Source: Psychrobacter sp. UBA6766 (GTDB lineage: Bacteria; Pseudomonadota; Gammaproteobacteria; Pseudomonadales; Moraxellaceae). Taken from it: a stretch of DNA of 49,133 nt. The position numbers and the translations under genes are program-made. Shown one piece after another: positions 42,218 through 49,133 of the stretch. Location: NCBI RefSeq assembly GCF_002453355.1, contig NZ_DKGQ01000040.1:33486-82618 (forward strand), written 5' to 3'. A model generated the notes under the pieces. It made no database searches. It was not told where the DNA came from and saw nothing but the letters and a program-made list of their open reading frames with translations. The first letter of the stretch is position 1. Each line of letters begins with the position of its first letter.

Positions 42218-44086
42218 ATGAGTCAATTTGCGATTAATATTATTTTTGTAGGCCTATCTTTCGCTTTATATTTCGGTATTGCGTGGTGGGCACGTGCAGG
42301 TTCAACCAGTGAATTCTATGTTGCTGGTGGCGGTGTGCATCCGGTAGTGAACGGTATGGCAACGGCTGCTGACTGGATGAGTGCGGCGTCATTTATCTCC
42401 ATGGCAGGTATTATTGCCACCGGTGGTTATGCCGCATCCACTTACTTAATGGGGTGGACGGGGGGTTATGTTCTACTGGCCATGCTGCTCGCGCCTTACC
42501 TGCGTAAATTTGGTAAGTTCACGGTTCCTGATTTTATTGGGGACCGTTTTTATTCCAAAACCGCTGCTATGATTGCGGTGGTTTGTTTGATTATTGCGTC
42601 GACCACTTACGTTATCGGTCAGATGACGGGAGCTGGAGTTGCGTTTTCCCGCTTCTTAGAAGTGGATAACACTACAGGTCTGATTATCGCGGCGGTTGTC
42701 GTGTTCTTCTACGCCGTCCTGGGCGGTATGAAAGGGATTACCTACACGCAGGTTGCGCAGTATGTGGTTTTAATGATTGCTTATACGATTCCTGCAGTCT
42801 TTATTTCACTGGAATTGACGGGCAATCCGATTCCTGGTCTTGGTTTGTTCTCAAACCATATCGAAGCTGGTATTCCTATCTTAGCCAAGCTTGATCAAAT
42901 CGTTGTAGATTTAGGCTTTACCGCTTATACGGCTGACGTACCAAACAAGCTAAATATGGTGTTATTTACTTTATCACTGATGATTGGTACCGCAGGTTTA
43001 CCTCACGTTATTATTCGCTTTTTCACGGTTCCTAAAGTTGCGGATGCACGCTGGACTGCTGGTTGGACATTGGTATTTATTTCTCTACTATACTTTACGG
43101 CACCAGCTGTTGGCGCAATGGCACGCTTAAACCTAATCGATACCATCTATCCACAAGGTGTTGAAGAGCCTGCTATCGAATATGATCAACGTCCAGACTG
43201 GATGAGAACTTGGGAAGACACTGGCCTCATTAAATATAACGATTTAAATAACGATGGTCGCATTCAGTTATATGCTGATAGTGGACTTGGCGCCGCTGAG
43301 CTTGCATTGGCTGCCGCTACCACTGACGGCGGTGATGTTGCAGCAGCAACCGCGGCTGTAGAAGAGGCAAAAGCTGAGCATGCTTTAGAGCGTGATGGCA
43401 TCTTCGTCGATAGAGGCTGGGAAGGTAATGAGCTAGACGTCAACGCGGATATCCTAGTATTGGCTAACCCAGAAATTGCGCGTCTACCAGGTTGGGTTAT
43501 TGGTCTTATCGCCGCCGGTGGTTTGGCAGCAGCGCTATCAACAGCGGCTGGCTTATTACTTGCCATCTCATCAGCAATCAGTCATGACTTGATCAAAAGA
43601 AACATCAATCCGAACATTACCGATGCAGGCGAACTAAAAGTCGCTCGTATCACGATGGCGATTGCGATCGTTGTTGCGACTTGGCTTGGTATTAATCCAC
43701 CTGGATTTGCCGCCCAGGTAGTGGCTCTAGCCTTTGGTATCGCAGGTGCGTCACTGTTCCCTGCCCTGATGATGGGAATTTTCTCTAAGCGTATTAACAA
43801 CCTTGGCGCTATCGCTGGTATGTTAACGGGTTTGGTTAGTATCTTGGTTTATATCTTTCTCTTCAAAGGCTGGTTCTTTATCAGTGGGACAGCAAGCTTC
43901 CCTGATACTGAAGAGTACTGGTTGTTCGGCATCTCGCCATTATCATTTGGCGCAATTGGTGCCCTGCTGAACTTTATCGTTGCATTCATAGTCTCTTATG
44001 CAACGACACCACCACCGGCCCATATCCAGGAATTGGTTGAAAGTGTTCGTTCGCCACGTGGAGCTGGCGGCGCAATCGATCACTAA
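42218..44086 (+). CDS. Sodium/solute symporter, VC_2705 family (SSS)
   Basis: This 622-residue SSS-superfamily carrier has about thirteen membrane segments. The sodium-site helix includes NGMATAADWMSAASFISMAG, residues 45-64, and GLPHVIIRFFTVP is characteristic. A soluble insert of about 110 residues sits between segments after residue 315. It contains an EF-hand-like loop (DLNNDGRI, from residue 342), a feature of the family, and an Ala-rich stretch (about 357-388). The solute is likely a small carboxylate such as acetate or lactate, inferred from relatedness to ActP; this is unproven. A terminator follows. Confidence 0.92.
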   Translation: MSQFAINIIFVGLSFALYFGIAWWARAGSTSEFYVAGGGVHPVVNGMATAADWMSAASFISMAGIIATGGYAASTYLMGWTGGYVLLAMLLAPYLRKFGKFTVPDFIGDRFYSKTAAMIAVVCLIIASTTYVIGQMTGAGVAFSRFLEVDNTTGLIIAAVVVFFYAVLGGMKGITYTQVAQYVVLMIAYTIPAVFISLELTGNPIPGLGLFSNHIEAGIPILAKLDQIVVDLGFTAYTADVPNKLNMVLFTLSLMIGTAGLPHVIIRFFTVPKVADARWTAGWTLVFISLLYFTAPAVGAMARLNLIDTIYPQGVEEPAIEYDQRPDWMRTWEDTGLIKYNDLNNDGRIQLYADSGLGAAELALAAATTDGGDVAAATAAVEEAKAEHALERDGIFVDRGWEGNELDVNADILVLANPEIARLPGWVIGLIAAGGLAAALSTAAGLLLAISSAISHDLIKRNINPNITDAGELKVARITMAIAIVVATWLGINPPGFAAQVVALAFGIAGASLFPALMMGIFSKRINNLGAIAGMLTGLVSILVYIFLFKGWFFISGTASFPDTEEYWLFGISPLSFGAIGALLNFIVAFIVSYATTPPPAHIQELVESVRSPRGAGGAIDH

Positions 44087-44120
44087 TCTAGACGATATTG
44101 TGTGTTATTCTTTGTCATAT

Positions 44121-44160
44121 AATCACTCACTGGCAGCAGCTGCTTGTGAGTGATTTTTTT
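44121..44160 (+). terminator. Terminator after the SSS symporter gene
   Basis: AATCACTCAC pairs with GTGAGTGATT around a 20-base loop that itself contains GCAGCAGCTGC, then a run of seven T. It lies 34 bp past the stop. Confidence 0.9.
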
Positions 44161-44233
44161 ATATCAGGCTTATTGTAAGCTGGTTCGTTATAAATTGGTT
44201 TTAAATGCGCTGATAGCGTTAAGGAAAAATCTT

Positions 44234-44779
44234 ATGCTTTTTGAGTTTATTGCGACCATAGCTGCTGGATTTGGTATGGCTGGGATAGCATTGATCATTA
44301 CCCATCTCAGCAAACTGGTTGGAAAAAAAGCACCAAGGTGGTTGATTCCACTGTTTGGTGCTATCGGTATTTTTGGCTTTCAAATACAACAAGAATACAG
44401 CTGGTTCGAACAACAGACCTCACAACTTCCTAAAGGCGTGCATGTGGTTAAAAAAGTTGAACAGCGCACTTGGTTTCGTCCATGGTCCTATATTAAGCCA
44501 CAAACATTTCGCTTTATGGCAGCTGACAGCGGGCACGCTCGCGCTAACGCCGATAATCCAGATATTTACTTGGTTAATTTATATTTATTTGAAAGACGTA
44601 GAAGTGTTCAGCAAGTACCACAAGTTATTGATTGCGCTGCACCCGCCCGCGCAGATTATGTGTTGCAAGAAAAAAATAGTAGATTGAGCATTGATGAACA
44701 CATTAAAGAAACAACTACATGGCGACCACTAGAAAAAGATGATCCTTTATATACCAATGTTTGTATCAACAAAAATTAA
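44234..44779 (+). CDS. Conserved-looking hypothetical membrane protein
   Basis: From ATG 44234, which has AAGGA eight bases upstream, the product is 181 residues. Two membrane segments lie at about residues 4-24 and 36-52, with a short basic loop (KLVGKKAPRW) between them. The rest is a soluble domain of about 125 residues with two cysteines (in VIDCAAPA and NVCINKN) that could form a disulfide if periplasmic. I do not recognise the family. The longer frame from 44150 includes the terminator region and is not supported. It is a single gene, convergent with the rhomboid gene. Confidence 0.7.
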   Translation: MLFEFIATIAAGFGMAGIALIITHLSKLVGKKAPRWLIPLFGAIGIFGFQIQQEYSWFEQQTSQLPKGVHVVKKVEQRTWFRPWSYIKPQTFRFMAADSGHARANADNPDIYLVNLYLFERRRSVQQVPQVIDCAAPARADYVLQEKNSRLSIDEHIKETTTWRPLEKDDPLYTNVCINKN

Positions 44780-44868
44780 GAATAATATGAGTAAGCAGTT
44801 TGACTGAAACCGTATTGAAGACATGGTATTAAAAATATGGCATTAAAAATATTATTTTTCTAATTCAA

Positions 44869-45474
44869 CTAATAACGTCCCTGAACCCTTGTATAATTAT
44901 GCTTTGAGTTTGCTCCTAATAATAGGCCGGCGCACAGACCACCGAAATGCGCCGCGAATGAGATGCCTTGCTGCGGCATCAAACCTTGCTTAATGGTCAG
45001 CCAATAGCCTGTGCCCATCACAATACAAGCAAGCAGATAACCCCAACGCCGCGCAAATACTGCCCCACCTATCATATAGCCAAGCATTGCAAAACAAAGC
45101 CCCGACGCCCCAATATGAATCGACAACGGCGAACCGATGACCCACGTCACCAATCCTGACGCTACGATAAGTTTTAGCACTGTACGATAAGCATTACTTT
45201 CAAAAAGACCAAATAAGAATAAAATTTGCAATAGTGTCAACGTATTGCCCAGTAAATGAGGAAAGTTGCCATGCATCGTCCATGATGCAAAGACACCAAT
45301 CATACTGCCGATATCTAATGCCCGTGGCACAATACCAAAAACATTCCACAGACCAAAAAGCACAGTGTCGTTAAGAAAAAACATGCCCCACATAGGAATA
45401 AGTACAATCGCGTATAAGCCGATGACTTGCTTAATCCTTTGCAATATCAAAGTCGTTAGTTGTTGCCATTTCAT
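44869..45474 (-). CDS. Rhomboid family intramembrane serine protease
   Basis: The 201-residue protein has about six membrane segments. The catalytic dyad is Ser124 in HIGASG and His176 in AAHFGG. The conserved N-terminal feature HLLGN (His-x-x-x-Asn, residues 73-77) stabilises the oxyanion. Rhomboids cleave membrane proteins within or near the bilayer; the substrates here are unknown. The length fits the short bacterial form without a cytoplasmic domain. It ends close to the hypothetical membrane gene and is preceded by the 5'-nucleotidase gene, 44 bp upstream in the same direction. Confidence 0.92.
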   Translation of the reverse strand: MKWQQLTTLILQRIKQVIGLYAIVLIPMWGMFFLNDTVLFGLWNVFGIVPRALDIGSMIGVFASWTMHGNFPHLLGNTLTLLQILFLFGLFESNAYRTVLKLIVASGLVTWVIGSPLSIHIGASGLCFAMLGYMIGGAVFARRWGYLLACIVMGTGYWLTIKQGLMPQQGISFAAHFGGLCAGLLLGANSKHNYTRVQGRY

Positions 45475-45518
45475 TTTACTTTTTACCTTTTAAACCTCTT
45501 CATTTCATTAAAGCTATA

Positions 45519-46571
45519 TTACTGACTTACAGAAAACAGGGGGCTTTCTACAGGTTTAAACGATAATAATGAAGCGTCTTTGTCAGCGGTCAATACACTT
45601 TTAGCATGCAGCAGTGAGGTTGAATGGTAAGGGACTAAAGCGGTCGGCATAAAATTACGCGCAGCATCGATATGCTTGACCGAATCATCAAAGAAAATAT
45701 GCGGCGCAAATGTTTTTAGTACTGAAGTTTTTTCAAGTCCGCCTAAAAAAAACGCCATATCGAGATTGACGTCCCAGTCGCGTAGCGTTTTGATAGCGCG
45801 TAAGTCAGCAGGGGCATTACGCGCAGTGACCAAGGCAATTTTCATAGGAGAAGAGTGCAAATGAGCAGGTAGACGCTCCTGCATTTTTGCCAGTTTAATC
45901 AACAGCTCTGCATAAGGACCCTTCTCTATAGGCAAGTCACGCATTTTGGCTTCACGCTCATGGAAAGCTTGCAACCCTTTTTGCTTATAAAGCAGCTCAC
46001 CCGAGTCATCAAATAATACCGCATCACCATCAAACGCGATACGCAGCTGCTGCGTATCTAGCTCATAGGTGTTTATCGGGGTAGAATCTAGTATCGCACA
46101 CGCACAAATATTGGCATCTGCAACTTGCTGAGCATCCTCACGATTGGTGGTCAAAAATAAATCAACATTAAAATCTTTAATATAGGGCGCTACAGGGCTT
46201 CCGGAGATAAATGCCGAGCGAGAAATGGTTAAGCCGTGTTCACGAATCGCATTGAGCACTTGTATTCCCGTATCAGGGCTACTTTTTGACACGATGACCA
46301 CTTCAACCAGCGGCGTTTCAATACCTGAGTTTTGCTTCCCACTATCCTGACAATAATTATTTAAGTTCAATAAAGCTTTGATAAGTGGATATCCGGCGCC
46401 GATATCGAGTGGGTCGTTTTCACGTTCAGCCATATAATCTCGAAACACTTTAATCGCGTCGCTAGGCCGCTGCTGCAATAACGCTGTCAGATGATTCTCA
46501 GATTCTGACAAGTCAAATAAAGCGGTCGCTGATATCGCAACGATTAAGGTGTTAGTAAAATCTACTGCCAT
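45519..46571 (-). CDS. 5'-nucleotidase, cytosolic IA-like
   Basis: The 350-residue protein matches the 5'-nucleotidase family related to eukaryotic cytosolic cN-I. The HAD-like core shows LRIAFDGDAVLFDD with the paired aspartates, followed by IALVTARNAPADLRAIKTLR and IFFDDSVKHIDAAR. It is expected to dephosphorylate nucleoside monophosphates in the cytoplasm. The N-terminal ISATALFDLSESE is also typical of the family. The gene is adjacent to rhomboid with 44 bp between, so the two may be co-transcribed, though no functional link is known. Confidence 0.9.
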   Translation of the reverse strand: MAVDFTNTLIVAISATALFDLSESENHLTALLQQRPSDAIKVFRDYMAERENDPLDIGAGYPLIKALLNLNNYCQDSGKQNSGIETPLVEVVIVSKSSPDTGIQVLNAIREHGLTISRSAFISGSPVAPYIKDFNVDLFLTTNREDAQQVADANICACAILDSTPINTYELDTQQLRIAFDGDAVLFDDSGELLYKQKGLQAFHEREAKMRDLPIEKGPYAELLIKLAKMQERLPAHLHSSPMKIALVTARNAPADLRAIKTLRDWDVNLDMAFFLGGLEKTSVLKTFAPHIFFDDSVKHIDAARNFMPTALVPYHSTSLLHAKSVLTADKDASLLSFKPVESPLFSVSQ

Positions 46572-46708
46572 AGCTTTCTCTACTTAATTTTCTATAAGAA
46601 TATATGGTATGCATTCTACTATATCCATCATTATTTATAATGATGAGAACCGTTATGTTAACGTCATTACTGTAATAGTATTTATCATATCTTCAAAACT
46701 TAAATTCA

Positions 46709-46743
46709 TAAAAAAGCCATATCGTCATTACGACAATATGGCT
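46709..46743 (-). terminator. Terminator for the TRAP transporter operon
   Basis: AGCCATAT-GTC pairs with GAC-ATATGGCT around ATTAC, with one C/A mismatch in the stem. Read leftward it is followed by a T-run. It lies 80 bp past the dctM stop. Confidence 0.82.
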
Positions 46744-46823
46744 ATAAATCTAAAAACAATGTTACTTTTACGATTGTGAGCAGCTTATCCCCCAATAATA
46801 CAGCGGCAATTGAACCCTTTGAT

Positions 46824-48113
46824 CTAGTTCAACAGCACCAAAGATATGGCAGGGAAGGCAACTAAAATAACCAAGCGTACCAAGTCGGAGACAATAAACG
46901 GTGTTACCCCCTTAAACATATCTGACAGCTTAATATGCGGTGCCATTGCCTTAATCACAAAAATATTCATCCCCATCGGCGGTGTAATCAAACCAAGCTC
47001 TACCGTTAATACCGCAATAATACCAAACCAAACTGGATCAAACCCTAAGGCCAAAATAATGGGATACACCACAGGAATCGTAATCACCAGCATTGCTAGC
47101 GCATCCATAAACAGTCCTAGCAAGAAATACATGATTAAAATACAAATCAGTACCACCATTGGGCTTACCGCCAAGGTGCCAATCCAGCTTGCTAAACTAT
47201 AAGATAAACGCGAGACTGAAATAAAATATCCTAACGCTTCTGCACCCAGTAGCATAAAGAATACGACGGCAGATAATGCCAGCGTCTCAATCAGCGATTG
47301 CTTCAGCCCTGTCATGCGCATACCTTTGGCAAAGGCATAAGCCCATGACACAAAGGCACCAACTGCTGCCCCTTCTGTTGGCGTAAATAATCCAAAGAAG
47401 ATACCAGCAATAATTACAATGAAAATAAAGCTAAAAGGAATCAGTCCGGTCAAAGAGATGAGCTTATCTTTCCAGGACGTGGACTCACCGCGTCGTGCTA
47501 AATGCGGCTTCCAGCGCACCATAATCATAACGGTGATCGAATACATCACCATCCCTAACATTCCTGGTAAGAAACCCGCGATAAACATGTCGCCAACCGA
47601 CTGCTGGGTTAAGATGGCATAAACCAGTAAAGCAATACTGGGTGGAATCATAATCCCCAAAGTACCACCAGCTGCTAAAATACCGCAAGCAAAGCCTGGC
47701 TGATAACCGTACTTCTCCATTTGCGGCAAGGCGACTTTAGTCATGGTAGAAGCAGTAGCCAATGATGACCCTGAGATAGAGGCAAAGATGCCAGACGAGC
47801 CAATTCCTGCGATTCCTAGGCTACCTCTGACTCCACCAAATATCGTTCGCGTCGCTTCAAACAGTTTGCCCGCCATTCCTGAATGGGTAGCGAAGACGCC
47901 CATCAATATAAATAACGGAATAGCACTAAAATCATACTTAGCTAAGACGTCGACTGGTAAGTCTTTGAGCATTTGCACAGCGCCAATAGGTGCCGTCACT
48001 GCGCCAAAACCTACCAAACCCACGCCAAGCATTGCCAAAGCCACTGGAACTCGTAGGACGACAAGCAGAATCATGACGATTAAGCCAATGGCGCCAATAA
48101 TTTCTGGACTCAT
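46824..48113 (-). CDS. dctM: TRAP transporter large permease subunit
   Basis: DctM is the large membrane subunit of a tripartite ATP-independent periplasmic transporter and carries the substrate and sodium path. The 429-residue protein has about twelve hydrophobic segments and family motifs such as PLFILMGVFATHSG, GIMIPPSIALLVYA and ELGLITPPMGMNIFVIKA. Its ATG overlaps the dctQ stop (ATGA), showing translational coupling. The usual C4-dicarboxylate role is only one possibility; many TRAP systems import other acids. Confidence 0.94.
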   Translation of the reverse strand: MSPEIIGAIGLIVMILLVVLRVPVALAMLGVGLVGFGAVTAPIGAVQMLKDLPVDVLAKYDFSAIPLFILMGVFATHSGMAGKLFEATRTIFGGVRGSLGIAGIGSSGIFASISGSSLATASTMTKVALPQMEKYGYQPGFACGILAAGGTLGIMIPPSIALLVYAILTQQSVGDMFIAGFLPGMLGMVMYSITVMIMVRWKPHLARRGESTSWKDKLISLTGLIPFSFIFIVIIAGIFFGLFTPTEGAAVGAFVSWAYAFAKGMRMTGLKQSLIETLALSAVVFFMLLGAEALGYFISVSRLSYSLASWIGTLAVSPMVVLICILIMYFLLGLFMDALAMLVITIPVVYPIILALGFDPVWFGIIAVLTVELGLITPPMGMNIFVIKAMAPHIKLSDMFKGVTPFIVSDLVRLVILVAFPAISLVLLN

Positions 48114-48637
48114 GCGCCTGTCTCCTCAGCGTCAAAGAACTGGCCTGTTTTAAATATATTGATGGATTCAATCAATGAGCGAATAGCGAGTAGGATACTT
48201 AAGAAGGCACTAATAGCATAAATAGGCATCATAGACAGTCTGAGATCTTGGGTTACTTTGCCGTACTGTAGAGCGTCAAAAGCGCTGTCGTAAAGACCCC
48301 ATGCAAACACGATTCCGATAACAAAGAACCCCATCATAAAGACGCCCATCATGTAGCCTTTAATAGCTTGAGGCATCTTTTGGGTAAAGACGTCGACGAT
48401 GATTTGGGAGCGTTCAACAAAAGCGGCAAAGGCGGCCAGTAATGCAAAAAGCATAAAATAAGAGACTATCTCCACGCTACCTTTCACCGTAAATCCAAAT
48501 TCACCGCCGGTAAGTTTGAAAATATAACGAGCAGTGACATCAAGCATGGTTGTCAGAACGATAATGATAAGACTAACGCCACCAATAAACTGGCATAGCC
48601 TAGAAATAAAGGTACTAATTTTCACTAAAAATGCCAT
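48110..48637 (-). CDS. dctQ: TRAP transporter small permease subunit
   Basis: DctQ is the four-helix small membrane subunit that works with DctM. The 175-residue protein has hydrophobic segments at about residues 15-37, 53-74, 90-112 and 135-156. The MLDVTARYIF and AAFVERSQIIVDVF segments match the family. GGGAGGTG sits five bases before the ATG, a strong ribosome binding site. It overlaps dctM by four bases and follows dctP by 17 bp. Confidence 0.93.
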   Translation of the reverse strand: MAFLVKISTFISRLCQFIGGVSLIIIVLTTMLDVTARYIFKLTGGEFGFTVKGSVEIVSYFMLFALLAAFAAFVERSQIIVDVFTQKMPQAIKGYMMGVFMMGFFVIGIVFAWGLYDSAFDALQYGKVTQDLRLSMMPIYAISAFLSILLAIRSLIESINIFKTGQFFDAEETGA

Positions 48638-48654
48638 GTGACACCTCCCATAAG

Positions 48655-49133
48655 TTAGACCTTACAGGCTGCACTGGCGGCTTTAGCTTTTTTATAAACA
48701 CCATCTGCGTCTAAACCTAAGGCTTTAACATCAGCAAGATATTTATTGGTACCTTTCTCAAGCGGTCCTTTCCAGTTAGGATCATTCAGTGGATCAGGGA
48801 TGTCGATGATTTTATCGCCTTTATCTTTAGCTGCCTGAATTGCCATTTGGTCATGCTTATCAAATACTTCACCCACTTTATTAGCAAGCGCCATTCCTGA
48901 GTTTTTATCCAGAACTTGCTTTAAATCATCTGGTAGACTGTTATATTTGTCCTTATTCATAGTAACCATAAGCGCTGAACTATAAAAAGGGATACTAGTA
49001 TGATATTTCGTTATTTCATCAATCTTAAAGGCGGTGACTGCTTCCCAAGGAAAACTTAGCCCATCAACAACGCCGCGCTGTAAAGAAGTATACATATCAT
49101 TAGCAGGAAGCCCTACAGGCGAAGCACCAGCAC
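48655..49133 (-). CDS. dctP: TRAP transporter solute-binding protein (partial, 5' end cut by window)
   Basis: This is the C-terminal 159 residues of a DctP-type periplasmic binding protein; the start lies beyond the right edge. The frame continues past the internal methionine at 49095 with GASPVGLPAND, and then has SLQRGVVDGLSFPWEAVTA, the family segment that lines the solute pocket. An acidic Lys-rich C terminus follows. The ligand cannot be named without the N-terminal half and the arginine that usually holds the carboxylate. It heads the dctPQM operon. Confidence 0.9.
   Translation of the reverse strand, partial: AGASPVGLPANDMYTSLQRGVVDGLSFPWEAVTAFKIDEITKYHTSIPFYSSALMVTMNKDKYNSLPDDLKQVLDKNSGMALANKVGEVFDKHDQMAIQAAKDKGDKIIDIPDPLNDPNWKGPLEKGTNKYLADVKALGLDADGVYKKAKAASAACKV

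Overview
The window looks like chromosomal DNA from a gammaproteobacterium of the Moraxellaceae, most likely Psychrobacter. This rests on protein flavour and gene content (a DUF2788 mini-protein, argS followed by a SPOR protein, an FtsN-like arrangement, a fadBA pair, a TsdA-type cytochrome, the VC_2705-type symporter with its DUF4212 partner) and on moderate GC with AT-rich intergenic DNA. No rRNA, tRNA, CRISPR array, phage or intact insertion sequence was seen. The ends cut two genes: a DnaQ-type exonuclease at the left and a TRAP solute-binding protein at the right.

Layout. 1-5.9 kb: exonuclease, M23 peptidase, D-aminoacyl-tRNA deacylase, phosphatidylserine decarboxylase, HD hydrolase, MFS transporter, isochorismatase-type hydrolase. 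6.1-9.6 kb: fadBA (fatty acid beta-oxidation), followed by a 0.7-kb non-coding stretch rich in palindromes. 10.3-12.2 kb: ispA and a DUF72 protein. 12.4-14.1 kb: an AT-rich three-gene cassette (PAAR protein with a transthyretin-like tail, an unrecognised 216-residue protein and a small lipoprotein). 14.4-20.5 kb: housekeeping genes sodB, rdgB, tig, clpP, clpX. 20.8-25.5 kb: SDR enzyme, lipoprotein TsdA-type dihaem cytochrome, EIIC-like membrane protein, SPOR protein. 25.6-33.3 kb: argS, DUF2788 protein, cmoA-cmoB, msrA, tpm, lytic transglycosylase. 33.5-37.1 kb: two proteins of unknown role (one DUF4062-like), murI, DUF1285 protein. 37.5-44.8 kb: ETF-ubiquinone oxidoreductase, AGCS amino-acid symporter, a 1-kb non-coding gap, and the DUF4212/SSS symporter pair. 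44.9-49.1 kb: rhomboid protease, cytosolic 5'-nucleotidase and a TRAP dctPQM operon.

How genes work together. FadB and FadA feed electrons through ETF to the ETF-QO at 37.5 kb. Trigger factor, ClpP and ClpX form the usual folding and proteolysis block. CmoA makes the carboxy-SAM that CmoB uses to modify tRNA U34. DctPQM and the DUF4212/SSS pair suggest a lifestyle built on importing small carboxylates and amino acids.

The best candidate for an undescribed system is the 12.4-14.1 kb cassette, which has the layout of an orphan type VI secretion spike, cargo and immunity module. The secondary candidates are the stand-alone DUF4062-like protein at 34-35 kb and the 70-bp inverted-repeat element behind tsdA.
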